Notes: a model not told the origin generated them from the letters alone. A stretch of DNA of 64,000 nt from Scopulibacillus_A cellulosilyticus (GCF_042665295.1 NZ_JBHTCO010000002.1:186001-250000); one strand, 5' to 3'; shown: positions 25,168 to 33,486, counted from the stretch's first letter. Made by a program: numbers and translations.

Positions 25168-25589
25168 CCCTCCGTATGTTCTCTGTATGGTTTTAAGTTA
25201 GCCGTCTATTAAAATTCATCAAACTGACTGTCGTTTTATATAAGTTATCTGATGACGGCAGTTTATGTACATTCCTTTTATCTCTATTAAAATACTGATT
25301 GATTAATAAAATCCGCACAAGTTTTTTATAACATATTTTAGTAGAACCATCTTTAAAGATAAACTCATAAAAGCAATGTTATTAGTTACAGTATATATTA
25401 TTATTTATTTAAAATGGTGTCTTGGAATTAATGGCAAGATTAACTAAATGAACGAGAAGGGGTTGGGGGTTGATGAAAAAAGGTAAAAAGAAACTATGGA
25501 TGTCTATTAACTAATAATAGATTATTATTTATTCACACTTGAAGTATTTAGGAATATGATATACAAATTTTGCGAAAGGGGATGGGCGA
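25168..25589. other. AT-rich intergenic region upstream of adeR
   Basis: No gene of ordinary size, RNA fold or repeat is evident in this 420-nt stretch. The only coding signal is a 13-residue frame at 25473-25514 with G-rich sequence before its ATG. Promoters for adeR and the 81-aa gene probably lie here. Confidence 0.5.
25473..25514 (+). CDS. Possible 13-aa basic peptide (speculative)
   Basis: ATG behind GAAGGGGTTGGGGGTTG encodes MKKGKKKLWMSIN. Strongly basic with an amphipathic end. No homologue known to me; it may be a leader or chance. Confidence 0.2.
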   Translation: MKKGKKKLWMSIN

Positions 25590-25835
25590 GTGCCTATCGA
25601 AATTATTTATAACTCAACCAATATTAATGCTGCAGCTGATAACGCGGGAATTTTTAATGGACAGAATCAAGGCTTTGGTTGGGATAACCATTTTAAGCAA
25701 AACAACAGCAATTTCCCGGCCGGATTATTCATAACCTCACCAGCAAACGCCAATATTATCATTGATAATGACGGCATAGATGGAACCATTAATGATCAAG
25801 ATTTTAATCCAGGTATAATTTTTCAAGGATTTTAA
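25590..25835 (+). CDS. Small Asn/Ile-rich protein, possibly spore-related
   Basis: 81 residues from a GTG behind AAAGGGG. It has no signal peptide or helix span and no cysteine. The composition is rich in N, I, G and D, with short beta-like strands: NSTNINAAADNAGIFNG, GWDNHFKQNNSNFPAG and IIIDNDGIDGTINDQDFNPG. This style recalls small spore-coat or GerP-like proteins, an impression rather than a family match. It stands alone between adeR (divergent) and the membrane-protein gene (convergent). Confidence 0.7.
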   Translation: MPIEIIYNSTNINAAADNAGIFNGQNQGFGWDNHFKQNNSNFPAGLFITSPANANIIIDNDGIDGTINDQDFNPGIIFQGF

Positions 25836-25874
25836 ATTAATTGCGTTATTAAGGCGTCTTTATAATCTTATTTT

Positions 25875-25922
25875 TAGGGGTCCCGTCAAAGGTTTAAGTT
25901 GCACTTTTTACGCCGAGACCCC
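25875..25922 (-). terminator. Possible terminator between convergent genes
   Basis: AGGGGTC (25876-25882) and GACCCCT pair across a long loop; on the minus strand the stem is followed by AAAAATAAG, so this is only a weak call. Confidence 0.35.
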
Positions 25923-25926
25923 TGGT

Positions 25927-26985
25927 TTATGTTTTCGTTACACCCAGTGCTTTGTGCTGCCAAAGCACTCGTTCAACCAGTTCTGACTGATAATTTTCAC
26001 ATTCAACAATTAAAACAACCTCTGTTTTAGTCTTTTTTTGAAGCCAACTGGACTTCTTAATGATTAAAGATATAAAAATGCCAAGCATTGCTCCAAGCAC
26101 GAGTCCTATAAATGCCCAAATAATAGGTCCCCAAACCAATACAAATCCATAAATGCTGCCAAGCAGCATAAAGATAGCACCGAAAATAAATGCCAGTTCA
26201 TATTTACTGGTATCTTCCTTATGAGCCCTTTCAACATCCGGTATAGTTATTGAATTTTTGTCTAACGGTGCGGCAAAAATATTTCCCTTGTAAATACCCT
26301 TTTGTTCCAATTCGATAAGAGCGAGTTCTACATATGCACTATGCTGAAATGTTGAAATAAAGTACATAGCTTTCTCCTTCTTGTTATTGGGCATTATATA
26401 GTTTTTTGGTTGGTAGTTGTCAGTTAAATATCGTGATTGTTCGATTTTAAAGAGTTGATTTGTGGATCGTATATCATGATATCCACTACTAGCAGAAAAA
26501 AGCATCAATGACGGTAAATTCAAAAACCATTGATAATTAATTACGGAACCCGCTGATTCGGTTTTCCCTTCAAATGTGAGATGGATAGCAGGTAATACAT
26601 TGGACTTATACACGGCAAGGATAAAAATAATAAGACTGAAAAATCCCATTGGCAGTCTATTGTTGTATATCGCTTCAAGACCGGGATTAACAAAGCCCCA
26701 AAAAGCTGCATTCCACGGTTTTCGAGGATCAAGAAAATTAAGTTCTATTGCCCCAATGTTAAATGGCTTAATCGGTGAGTCAGTTCGATCGGATAATTGA
26801 GAGTATTTATTTATATCGATTGCCAAGCTATAGGTGTCCCACATGGTGAAAATGTAAACGAATATATAAAGAAGGAACCATCGAGTATCAATAACGGTTT
26901 TAGCCATTTCAAAGTCACCGGTTAGGGTGTAAAAAATGCTTTCATTGACATGTGCTTTGAGGTTAACAAAGAATTCCCAAATCAT
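25927..26985 (-). CDS. Multi-span membrane protein with internal duplication (unknown)
   Basis: 352 residues with two related segments: SIFYTLTGDFEMAKTVIDTRWFLLY... near residues 15-60 and AIHLTFEGKTESAGSVINYQWFLNL... near 130-185. Each is a short polar stretch, a W-F-L helix, and a D/Y-N-K-tail. Between them lies ELNFLDPRKPWNAAFWGFVNPGLE. The C-terminal part has a soluble segment (VERAHKEDTSKYE), a helix pair (AFIFGAIFMLLGSIYGFVLVWGP) with glycine motifs, and a cytoplasmic end. The ATG at 26985 lacks a good ribosome site; ATG 26907 has GGTGA but would cut the first duplicate, so the longer form is kept. No function is assigned. Confidence 0.75.
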   Translation of the reverse strand: MIWEFFVNLKAHVNESIFYTLTGDFEMAKTVIDTRWFLLYIFVYIFTMWDTYSLAIDINKYSQLSDRTDSPIKPFNIGAIELNFLDPRKPWNAAFWGFVNPGLEAIYNNRLPMGFFSLIIFILAVYKSNVLPAIHLTFEGKTESAGSVINYQWFLNLPSLMLFSASSGYHDIRSTNQLFKIEQSRYLTDNYQPKNYIMPNNKKEKAMYFISTFQHSAYVELALIELEQKGIYKGNIFAAPLDKNSITIPDVERAHKEDTSKYELAFIFGAIFMLLGSIYGFVLVWGPIIWAFIGLVLGAMLGIFISLIIKKSSWLQKKTKTEVVLIVECENYQSELVERVLWQHKALGVTKT

Positions 26986-27220
26986 CAGAAGCCCGCAAAG
27001 GAAAGAGGGTGCCCTATATATGTCAAAACCAACCTAAAATACAAAGGGTTGGGCTTTTTTATAAGAAGTAGTTTGTTCTTGCCGATATATTTCGATATTC
27101 ATGTTTTAATTAGCTGGCTATCATATATAGTTATTTTTTTTATTTAAAAAACCTTTAATAATATAATGATCTTATAGGAACTTTAGTGTGGAAAGTAAGA
27201 TTGCAGGAGGTAAATTCACA

Positions 27221-28384
27221 ATGAGTACATGGGGAAAGCAAATCAAAATTCCAGCAATTTATATGCGGGGCGGAACAAGCAAGGGCGTCTTTTTTCTAAA
27301 AGAAGATTTGCCAACAGATCCATCTGTACGTGATAAAGTATTACAACGTGCTATTGGCAGCCCGGATCCTTATGGTCAGCAGATAGATGGTGTGGGCGGT
27401 GCCACTTCGAGTACGAGCAAGGTTGTCATTGTTAGCAAAAGCAATCGCCCGGGATGTGATGTAGACTATCTATTCGGACAAGTGGCCATAGGACAACCAT
27501 TGGTTGACTGGAGTGGAAACTGCGGGAATCTTACGTCAGCTGTAGGGCCTTTTTCGATATATCAGGGTCTTGTAGATGCCCCGCAGGATGGTGTGGCTAC
27601 AGTGAATATTTGGCAAGAGAATATTGGTAAGAAGATCATGGCGCATGTCCTGATGAAGGATGGAGAGGTGCAAGAGCTTGGAGATTTCGTTCTGGACGGG
27701 GTCACTTTCCCAGCAGCGGAAATAAAGCTGGAATTCCTTGACCCGGGTGCCGATGGAGGTGCCATGTTTCCAACTGGGAATCCGATCGATATCCTTAACG
27801 TTCCAGGTGTAGGGAAGGTGGAGGCTACCTTAATTAATGCTGGTAACCCTGCTATCTTTGTTTCGGCAATTTCCATGGGACTAACGGGAAAGGAACTGCA
27901 AAGAGATATCAACGATAATGTGGATTTGTTGAACCGTTTTGAAGCGATTCGGGCGCATGGTGCGGTGACTATGGGTCTAGCGGAAAGCGTGGAGTACGCA
28001 ATGACGAAGCGTCAGCACACGCCTAAAATTGCATTTTTCGGAAAACCCGCAAGCTATACAACATCCGATGGAAAAGAAATAAATGGAGAGGATATCGATA
28101 TCTTGGCACGCATTCTTTCCATGGGCAAGCTTCATCATGCCATGACTGGTACAGGTGCTGTAGCCATCGCAGCTGCAGCTGCAATACCGGGAACGATTGT
28201 CAGCAGAGTTTTAGGGGATACGAGGCCGGAGCTTCGCTTTGGTCATCCATCCGGCACTTTTAAAGTGGGTGCAGAAGCTGCTCATGAGCAAGCAGGATGG
28301 ACCGTAAAGAAGATTGTCATGAGTCGCAGTGCCCGAAGATTAATGGAGGGTTCGATTCTGATACCGAATCAATTAAACGGTTAA
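27221..28384 (+). CDS. PrpF-family isomerase (aconitate/methylaconitate type)
   Basis: 387-residue cytosolic protein of the PrpF family, which shares the diaminopimelate-epimerase fold and isomerises double bonds in tricarboxylic acids such as 2-methylaconitate or 4-oxalomesaconate. Family markers include the N-terminal IPAIYMRGGTSKGVFF, DGVGGATSSTSKVVIV near residue 63, WSGNCGNLTSAVGPF near 97 (containing the catalytic Cys), and HHAMTGTGAVAIAAAAAIPG near 310. ATG at 27221 has GGAGGT nine nt upstream. No prpB/C/D or other pathway gene is adjacent, so the substrate is undecided. Confidence 0.9.
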   Translation: MSTWGKQIKIPAIYMRGGTSKGVFFLKEDLPTDPSVRDKVLQRAIGSPDPYGQQIDGVGGATSSTSKVVIVSKSNRPGCDVDYLFGQVAIGQPLVDWSGNCGNLTSAVGPFSIYQGLVDAPQDGVATVNIWQENIGKKIMAHVLMKDGEVQELGDFVLDGVTFPAAEIKLEFLDPGADGGAMFPTGNPIDILNVPGVGKVEATLINAGNPAIFVSAISMGLTGKELQRDINDNVDLLNRFEAIRAHGAVTMGLAESVEYAMTKRQHTPKIAFFGKPASYTTSDGKEINGEDIDILARILSMGKLHHAMTGTGAVAIAAAAAIPGTIVSRVLGDTRPELRFGHPSGTFKVGAEAAHEQAGWTVKKIVMSRSARRLMEGSILIPNQLNG

Positions 28385-28490
28385 AGAGATAATACGAGGG
28401 CTGAATAGGTGGCAGCCCTTGCGTTTTACACTCAGTTATTTGGAGATCAATGAATTAAAGTAACCCTTTTTTTATTCTAGATGCACCCGT

Positions 28491-29054
28491 TTAAACACGT
28501 TCAAGTTTTTTAAATGGTTTTGGCGGTAATTTAACTCTAATTGAATCACCCGGTTTTACTTCCCCGCTCTGTAATATTACTCCCATTATTCCTGCTTTCC
28601 TTATAAGATTACCTTCAGAGTCTTTATCTAAGACCGCCTTTAAAAGCCCAGGTTTAAAATGATCTATTTGAGCACAAGGATTGCGTAAACCTGTTACTTT
28701 TACTATTGCGGTTTTACCAATATACAATAGCGTGTCAGCAGGTAAATCAAGAAGATTAATTCCAGCGGTTGTAATGTTTTCACCCAATTGTCCGGGTTCA
28801 ATAGTATAGTTGTTTTTTAACTCTTCGAATAATTCATTATGAATTAAATGCACTTGCCTTAGGTTGGGCTGATTAGGGTTTTGTGCCACTCTTGAACGAT
28901 GTTTAACAGTAGAACCGAAATGAGCATCCCCTTCAACCCCTAATCCAGCAACTAATCTAATACTTTGCCGGTTTTCTTTACTAAATGTATGTTTACTGCT
29001 TAAACTTACCGCTGTCACTTTTCCCGAAACAGAACTTCCCTTTGGCTCATTCAT
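28491..29054 (-). CDS. MOSC-domain protein
   Basis: 187-residue protein consisting of one MOSC domain, the sulphur-carrier fold found in molybdenum cofactor sulfurases and YiiM-like proteins. Key features are VAGLGVEGDAHFGSTVKHRS near residue 40, the LGENITTAGINLLDLP segment, the conserved cysteine in VTGLRNPCAQID, and GVILQSGEVKPGDSI at the end. ATG at 29054 is chosen because GAGGAG precedes it by eight nt. No molybdopterin genes are adjacent. Probable role: resistance to N-hydroxylated base analogues or sulphur transfer, both by family analogy. Confidence 0.88.
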   Translation of the reverse strand: MNEPKGSSVSGKVTAVSLSSKHTFSKENRQSIRLVAGLGVEGDAHFGSTVKHRSRVAQNPNQPNLRQVHLIHNELFEELKNNYTIEPGQLGENITTAGINLLDLPADTLLYIGKTAIVKVTGLRNPCAQIDHFKPGLLKAVLDKDSEGNLIRKAGIMGVILQSGEVKPGDSIRVKLPPKPFKKLERV

Positions 29055-29193
29055 CTTTTTCACTCCTCGAAATTTATCATAATTTTCTCATTTATAATAG
29101 ATAGTCTTCAACTGAACTGCTCAGTAAGCATAACAAAAGATATAATCAAATTTGAGTTGATATAAGCTTTCTTAGGGGAACCCGGCAATATGA

Positions 29194-29245
29194 AAAATGA
29201 TTGAGGCTAACCTCATAAATATATATAAAGTCAGCCTCAATCATA
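29194..29245 (-). terminator. Terminator of the que operon
   Basis: TGATTGAGGCT and AGCCTCAATCA form a long-loop stem directly beyond the queC stop; TTTTTCAT follows on the minus strand. Confidence 0.65.
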
Positions 29246-29932
29246 TTACCATTCAATATCAATTTTATAAGGAACAGGATCCTTAGCACCTGCTTCTTTA
29301 AATCCTTTAATTCTTAATTGACAGCTGTCACAAACGCCGCAGGCTTCTTCCTCGCCGTTGTAACAAGAAGTAGTCAGTTCATAAGGAACATTGAGTCTTG
29401 TGCCGGTTTTTACGGTTTCCGCTTTCGTCAGATGCATAAGCGGCGCTTTAATTTCCATGCCATTATCCGTTACGCCCGCTTTGGTTGCCAGATTAATAGT
29501 TTCGTTCATGCTTTTTATAAATTCAGGGCGGCAATCAGGATAGCCGCTGTAATCGACAGAAGAGACGCCAATATAGATTGCTTCAGCACCAATTACTTCA
29601 GCATAGGCGCTCGCCAAAGATAAAAAGATCATGTTGCGGGCCGGAACATAAGTGACAGGAATGCCTCCTTCGTCATTTGCCTCAGGGACATCTATTGTGT
29701 CATCGGTTAGGGCGCTGCCGCCAATCTGATTAAAGAAATTGATATCAACAATCCGGTGATCTTTTACTTGATAATGTTCAGCTACTTTTTTCGCTTGTTC
29801 AACTTCGCGGTCATGGCGCTGTCCATAGCTGAAAGTGATCGGGTAAAGGTCATAGCCCTCATTTTTCGCTATTCCCATACATGTCGTGCTGTCTAATCCG
29901 CCGCTTAATACAACAACAGCTTTTTTCGTCAT
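29246..29932 (-). CDS. queC: 7-cyano-7-deazaguanine synthase
   Basis: 228-residue ATP-dependent enzyme converting 7-carboxy-7-deazaguanine to preQ0 in queuosine biosynthesis. The PP-loop SGGLDSTTC stands near residue 10 and the zinc-binding cysteines in SCYNGEEEACGVCDSCQLR near the C-terminus. ATG at 29932 follows GAGGTG by seven nt, so an upstream in-frame extension is rejected. Last gene of queD-queE-queC, only one base after the queE stop. Confidence 0.97.
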   Translation of the reverse strand: MTKKAVVVLSGGLDSTTCMGIAKNEGYDLYPITFSYGQRHDREVEQAKKVAEHYQVKDHRIVDINFFNQIGGSALTDDTIDVPEANDEGGIPVTYVPARNMIFLSLASAYAEVIGAEAIYIGVSSVDYSGYPDCRPEFIKSMNETINLATKAGVTDNGMEIKAPLMHLTKAETVKTGTRLNVPYELTTSCYNGEEEACGVCDSCQLRIKGFKEAGAKDPVPYKIDIEW

Positions 29933-29933
29933 T

Positions 29934-30671
29934 TTAAACACCTCTTTGATTTGGATCCCAAATAATTTTGTGCAGCTGCATACTAAGTTTGGCATTAGGC
30001 ATCGGTTCTTTTAGTATTTTTTCAACAAGCCGTTTGGGCGGCATCGTTTCCCAAACCGGACTTAGAAGCACTTGCCCTTCTTTGTGGTATTCATTGATAA
30101 CCTTTTTTGCAAAGGCAAAATCTTCGTCGCTGCCAATGACAAATTTCACTTCATCTTGCGGTTTAAGACAATCAAAATTAGAATGGATCATTTTCTTTGT
30201 TTCTCCGGAATCCGGCAGCTTATAGTCCATCACATAACGGACTTTTTTCATCCAATCGGGATGATCTTGACGCAGTCTTTCAAAAGGTTCCAGATCAATT
30301 GCACCGTTTGTTTCAATATGAATATCAACTATTTTATCCATGTCAACCATTGCTTGGATAAGTGCAGCGGATTTTATTCTATGAATTAGCGGTTCACCGC
30401 CTGTAAAACAGATGCGCCGGCTTGAAAAAGTTGCTATTTTTTCAATGATGTCATTAATTGTTGCTTCAAAGGCCGGTTTATCAGGCGCGTAGCTGTAAGG
30501 TGTGTCACACCATGTGCATCTCAGGTTGCAATGGAAGACGCGAACAAAGACTGTCGGAAACCCTTGACCCATTCCTTCGCCTTCGACGGTTTCAAAGATT
30601 TCTACCATCGGCAATGTCCATTGGCCGTATTCTTCTCTTGCCGGCAGTGACCAGTTTGTTTTAGTCAACAT
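29934..30671 (-). CDS. queE: 7-carboxy-7-deazaguanine synthase (radical SAM)
   Basis: 245-residue radical SAM enzyme closing the deazaguanine ring from 6-carboxy-tetrahydropterin. The cluster motif is CNLRCTWCDT (C-x3-C-x2-C) near residue 49. SAM-binding elements include FTGGEPLIH near 88 and HIETNGAIDLE. The ATG at 30671 lies within the last codons of queD (11-nt overlap), which implies translational coupling. The middle gene of the que operon. Confidence 0.97.
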   Translation of the reverse strand: MLTKTNWSLPAREEYGQWTLPMVEIFETVEGEGMGQGFPTVFVRVFHCNLRCTWCDTPYSYAPDKPAFEATINDIIEKIATFSSRRICFTGGEPLIHRIKSAALIQAMVDMDKIVDIHIETNGAIDLEPFERLRQDHPDWMKKVRYVMDYKLPDSGETKKMIHSNFDCLKPQDEVKFVIGSDEDFAFAKKVINEYHKEGQVLLSPVWETMPPKRLVEKILKEPMPNAKLSMQLHKIIWDPNQRGV

Positions 30672-31137
30672 CAGGCATCATCCAATCTCTCTTAATTGTT
30701 GCCGAACTTGTCGGTGTTTCGAACAATGTCAATTCTTCAAGACGGTGGGCGGCCTCTTTTAATCCCGAAATCTCCATTTCTTTATCAAGAGCTTCCCACA
30801 TCCAAACCACCATGTTCTCAGCTGTTGTGTTCATCGGAGGCAAAACTTCATTAAGATAGCGGTGATCAAGCTTTTCTTCAATCGCTTTTTTAAAAAGTGA
30901 TTTGATATCGCCAAAATCGACAGCAATACCGATGTCGTTTAAAAAACCGCTTATTGTGATGACCAATCTGTAAGTATGCCCATGCATACTTTTGCATTTG
31001 CCTTCATAACAGTGTAGATGATGGGCCGCATCAAAGGTAAACTGCTTTGTCACAGCAACACGCTTATGATGATATTTCAATTGATGACGTTTAATATCAA
31101 CGTCTATTTTTTGCACCTTGTCAGGTATTTTGAACAT
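30661..31137 (-). CDS. queD: 6-carboxy-5,6,7,8-tetrahydropterin synthase
   Basis: 158-residue T-fold enzyme making 6-carboxytetrahydropterin from dihydroneopterin triphosphate. Zinc ligands and catalytic residues are in FDAAHHLHCYEGKCKSMHGHTY near residues 30-55 (quoted in part: HHLHCYEGKC, MHGHTY). AVDFGDIKSLFK and LDHRYLNEV follow as in the family. ATG at 31137 has AAAGGGGGA at seven nt. That ribosome site also pairs with an upstream C tract, and a preQ1 aptamer stands just before, so expression is probably tuned by preQ1. Confidence 0.97.
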   Translation of the reverse strand: MFKIPDKVQKIDVDIKRHQLKYHHKRVAVTKQFTFDAAHHLHCYEGKCKSMHGHTYRLVITISGFLNDIGIAVDFGDIKSLFKKAIEEKLDHRYLNEVLPPMNTTAENMVVWMWEALDKEMEISGLKEAAHRLEELTLFETPTSSATIKRDWMMPDVD

Positions 31138-31138
31138 A

Positions 31139-31217
31139 AAAAAATCCCCCTTTAAATGAATGATCAAGTATGCGGGGGAGAGTGAAAATATACAAGTTCT
31201 TCTTATTTCACGCTCCC
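31139..31217 (-). promoter_or_regulatory. Expression platform of the preQ1 riboswitch
   Basis: Two exclusive stems can form. In one, CCCCC (complement of 31174-31178) pairs with the GGGGG ribosome site (complement of 31146-31150). In the other, GGGAG-GTGAAA pairs with TTTCAC-CTCCC (31176-31187 with 31206-31217), freeing the ribosome site. The second also overlaps the aptamer's 3' end. Confidence 0.6.
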
Positions 31218-31259
31218 TAGTTTTGTTTAATGAGGGGCGGGAATTTCGAACCCTCATAG
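31212..31259 (-). ncRNA. preQ1 class I riboswitch
   Basis: Minus strand ATGAGGGTTCGAAATTCCCG, CCCCTCATTAAACAAAACTA, then GGGAG. This is a short hairpin with C-rich loop followed by an A-rich tail (AACAAAAC-AGGG), the pattern of the Thermoanaerobacter preQ1-I aptamer. It lies 75 nt before queD. Confidence 0.85.
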
Positions 31260-31376
31260 TCTCAAAATAGTATTATACCAAATTCACTTGCTGAAGAATA
31301 GAAGGCAAATTTGTTTATTTTTGATCATCGCATCAGCCAGTTTCTCCGTTATCATGATATAATTTCGATAGTGACG

Positions 31377-31534
31377 AGCAAAGCATCCTGAACTGCTGCG
31401 AGCTGCGACGAGAAGTGGCAAAACTCCTTTGAGCCCTCTTCGGCGAAGGAGCACCAAGCAAAGTATCTCGAACTGCTTCGAGCTGCGACGAAAAGTGGCA
31501 AAACTCCTTTGAATCCTCTCCGGCGAAGGAGCCA
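31377..31534. repeat. Tandem duplication of an 80-bp unit (family C)
   Basis: Unit 1 (31377-31456) and unit 2 (31457-31534) share AGCAAAG, GAGCTGCGACGA, AAGTGGCAAAACTCCTTTGA and CGGCGAAGGAGC in register, 80 bp apart. The frames across it carry no ribosome site. A related block is inside the repeat in gerKC (9331-9400). Confidence 0.8.
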
Positions 31535-31597
31535 AAAAACAAACATGACTTTTCGAAAAATATAGTATGAACATTGACAAATAAAGGACGGTGCAAT

Positions 31598-32560
31598 ATG
31601 ACTTTACAAAATAAATGTATATCAATAGGCGATGCAACGCTGGAATTTATACCTATCCATGATGAAAATCAATTGAAAGATGCTTCGGAATACAGGCGGG
31701 AAGCTTCCGGTGTGGCCGCATTGGTTTCTGCGGCTGTAGCTACGCTTGGCGCAAAAAGCTTTTTAGTCGGAAAAACCGGTGATGACGCTTTCGGCTGTTT
31801 CCTTATAGATACTCTTAAATCATACGGCGTTGATGTTGATTATCTTTTACAAACATCAAAAGCAAATACGAGCGTCAGTTTTACAACTTCTGATAAAAAG
31901 GAAGCTATTTTTTATAAACAGCCGTCTGCGGATATGCTGTTAAGGTCTGAAGATATTAATGCAAGCTGGTTTGAGAAAGGTGATGTTCTTTTTTACAGTT
32001 CCATGCCTTTAATCCAAAATACATCCAGGGCAGCGGTTGAAACAGCCATCAATGCCGCAGTAAAAAAAGGTTGTATTGTGACTTTCGCGCCGCGTCTGTC
32101 AAAGCAGCATTGGCTTAATGAAACGATAACGAGAGAAACAGTTCTCCATTTTATTCCACATTCTCATATACTTATTTTAAACGAAGATGAATTGCAGTTT
32201 CTGACAGGGAAAACGGATGAATACGCTGCCGTTAAACAGCTGTTTGCCGGGAAAGCTAAATTATTAATTATTAAAAGAGGGAACAGAGGTTTAACTTATG
32301 TGACAAGAAGAGAACGCGGTCATGTTGACTATCTTTTAGAGAAGGTAAATCCTCTAGGCGCAGGAGAAGAAGCTTTTATCGGAAGCCTGATTTACGAATG
32401 TCTATATAAAGAAATGACCCCTGACACTTTGAATACCATTTTATATGACCGGATCGTATTGGAAGACTTACTGTTAAAGGCGCTGACTTCAAAATGTATC
32501 GTAAGTAAGGAAAAAGGAAAATTAAGCGCGCTTAAGGTTCTTAAGGGACTTGTAAAATGA
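31598..32560 (+). CDS. PfkB-family sugar kinase-like protein with an altered active site
   Basis: 320-residue ribokinase-fold protein. The second half of the N-terminal PfkB signature is intact (LGAKSFLVGKTGDDAFGCFL), but the usual GG-x-x-x-N substrate loop is replaced by EASGVAALVSAAVA. At the C-terminal signature the usual D-T-x-GAGD-AF reads NPLGAGEEAFIGSLI, so the catalytic Asp is replaced by Glu with an extra Glu. It may be a divergent kinase or a catalytically silent relative. ATG at 31598 behind AAAGGACGG. It lies alone after the preQ1 control region; its substrate is unknown. Confidence 0.82.
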   Translation: MTLQNKCISIGDATLEFIPIHDENQLKDASEYRREASGVAALVSAAVATLGAKSFLVGKTGDDAFGCFLIDTLKSYGVDVDYLLQTSKANTSVSFTTSDKKEAIFYKQPSADMLLRSEDINASWFEKGDVLFYSSMPLIQNTSRAAVETAINAAVKKGCIVTFAPRLSKQHWLNETITRETVLHFIPHSHILILNEDELQFLTGKTDEYAAVKQLFAGKAKLLIIKRGNRGLTYVTRRERGHVDYLLEKVNPLGAGEEAFIGSLIYECLYKEMTPDTLNTILYDRIVLEDLLLKALTSKCIVSKEKGKLSALKVLKGLVK

Positions 32561-32565
32561 TCAAA

Positions 32566-32600
32566 AGAAGCTGTTGGTTTTAAATAACCGGCAGCCTTTT
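32566..32600 (+). terminator. Terminator after the PfkB-like gene
   Basis: GCTGTTGGTT and ACCGGCAGC pair with one wobble and are followed by TTTTT. Confidence 0.65.
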
Positions 32601-32727
32601 TGCAATGAGCACTTATTATTTTTTCTTTTAAATAAAATGTGATATTCTCAAGCTAAACGGGATAATTGAAAAAAGTTAAAGAAAAATATTAAATGTAAAG
32701 CGCTTCTGATAAAAGGAGAGATCTATA

Positions 32728-33486
32728 TTGAATGAAACGATCAAAACTATTTTAAACCATCGATCAATCAGATCTTTTGAGGATAAGAAACTAACTGATG
32801 AACAAATCGAGACCATCGTAAAAAGCGCCCAAGCTGCCGCTACCTCAAGTTTTGTTCAAGCCTATACGATTATTGGGGTCACAGACCGTGACAAAAAAGA
32901 AAAACTGGCTGAAGCCGCCGGTCATCAACGTTATGTTGTGGAAAACGGCCACTTTTTTGTATTTTGCCTGGATCTTCACCGCCATGAGCTTGCAGCAGAA
33001 ATGGAAGGTTTAGATAAAAAGGATATTATCGAGTCAATAGAATCTACAGAAATGTTTATGGTTGGATGCATTGATGCAGCGCTTGCTGCAGAAAATGCTG
33101 TGAATGCTGCAGAGTCAATGGGTCTTGGCATTTGTTTTATAGGAGCACTTCGTAATAATCTTAATGAAGTTACAAAAATTTTGAAGACGCCTGACCGGGT
33201 GATCCCGCTATTTGGTCTTTGTGTCGGTTACCCGGCAAAAATAACCGGTCAAAAGCAAAGACTGCCTTTTGAAAATATTTATCACAAGGAAGAATATATT
33301 CAAGATGACGAAGTTTTAAAAGACCAGCTGAAACAATACAACAATGATATTATCGATTACTATAAGGAACGTACTGGGGGCAGAAGGGCTGATCGCTGGA
33401 CAGAACAAATGGCACAGAAAGTATCTCATCCGACCCGTATGTATATGAAAGATTTTCTGAAAAATAAAGGACTTCCATTGAATTAA
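32728..33486 (+). CDS. nfrA: NADPH-dependent FMN nitro/flavin reductase, NfrA type
   Basis: 252-residue FMN enzyme closely following B. subtilis NfrA1: ILNHRSIRSFEDKKLTDEQI at the N-terminus (FMN phosphate contacts), AAATSSFVQAYTIIGV, NGHFFVFCLDLHRH, ESMGLGICFIGALRNN near 130-145, and the C-terminal DYYKERTGGRRADRWTEQM arm typical of the group. It reduces nitro compounds, quinones or disulphides with NADPH. TTG start behind AAAGGAGAG. TGTAAAGCGCTTCTG at 32694-32708 resembles cre only partly. Confidence 0.92.
   Translation: MNETIKTILNHRSIRSFEDKKLTDEQIETIVKSAQAAATSSFVQAYTIIGVTDRDKKEKLAEAAGHQRYVVENGHFFVFCLDLHRHELAAEMEGLDKKDIIESIESTEMFMVGCIDAALAAENAVNAAESMGLGICFIGALRNNLNEVTKILKTPDRVIPLFGLCVGYPAKITGQKQRLPFENIYHKEEYIQDDEVLKDQLKQYNNDIIDYYKERTGGRRADRWTEQMAQKVSHPTRMYMKDFLKNKGLPLN

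Noticed and set aside
31376..31540. Possible CRISPR array
   Set aside because: Only two 80-bp units with no spacers between them, and no cas genes in the window.
31284..31637. Overlapping minus-strand frames of 64 to 117 codons
   Set aside because: They are produced by the 80-bp tandem duplication. They lack ribosome sites and repeat the same Ser/Arg-rich words in several frames.
32694..32708. cre site before nfrA (TGTAAAGCGCTTCTG)
   Set aside because: The centre fits but both ends deviate from the cre consensus, so it is not listed as a site.
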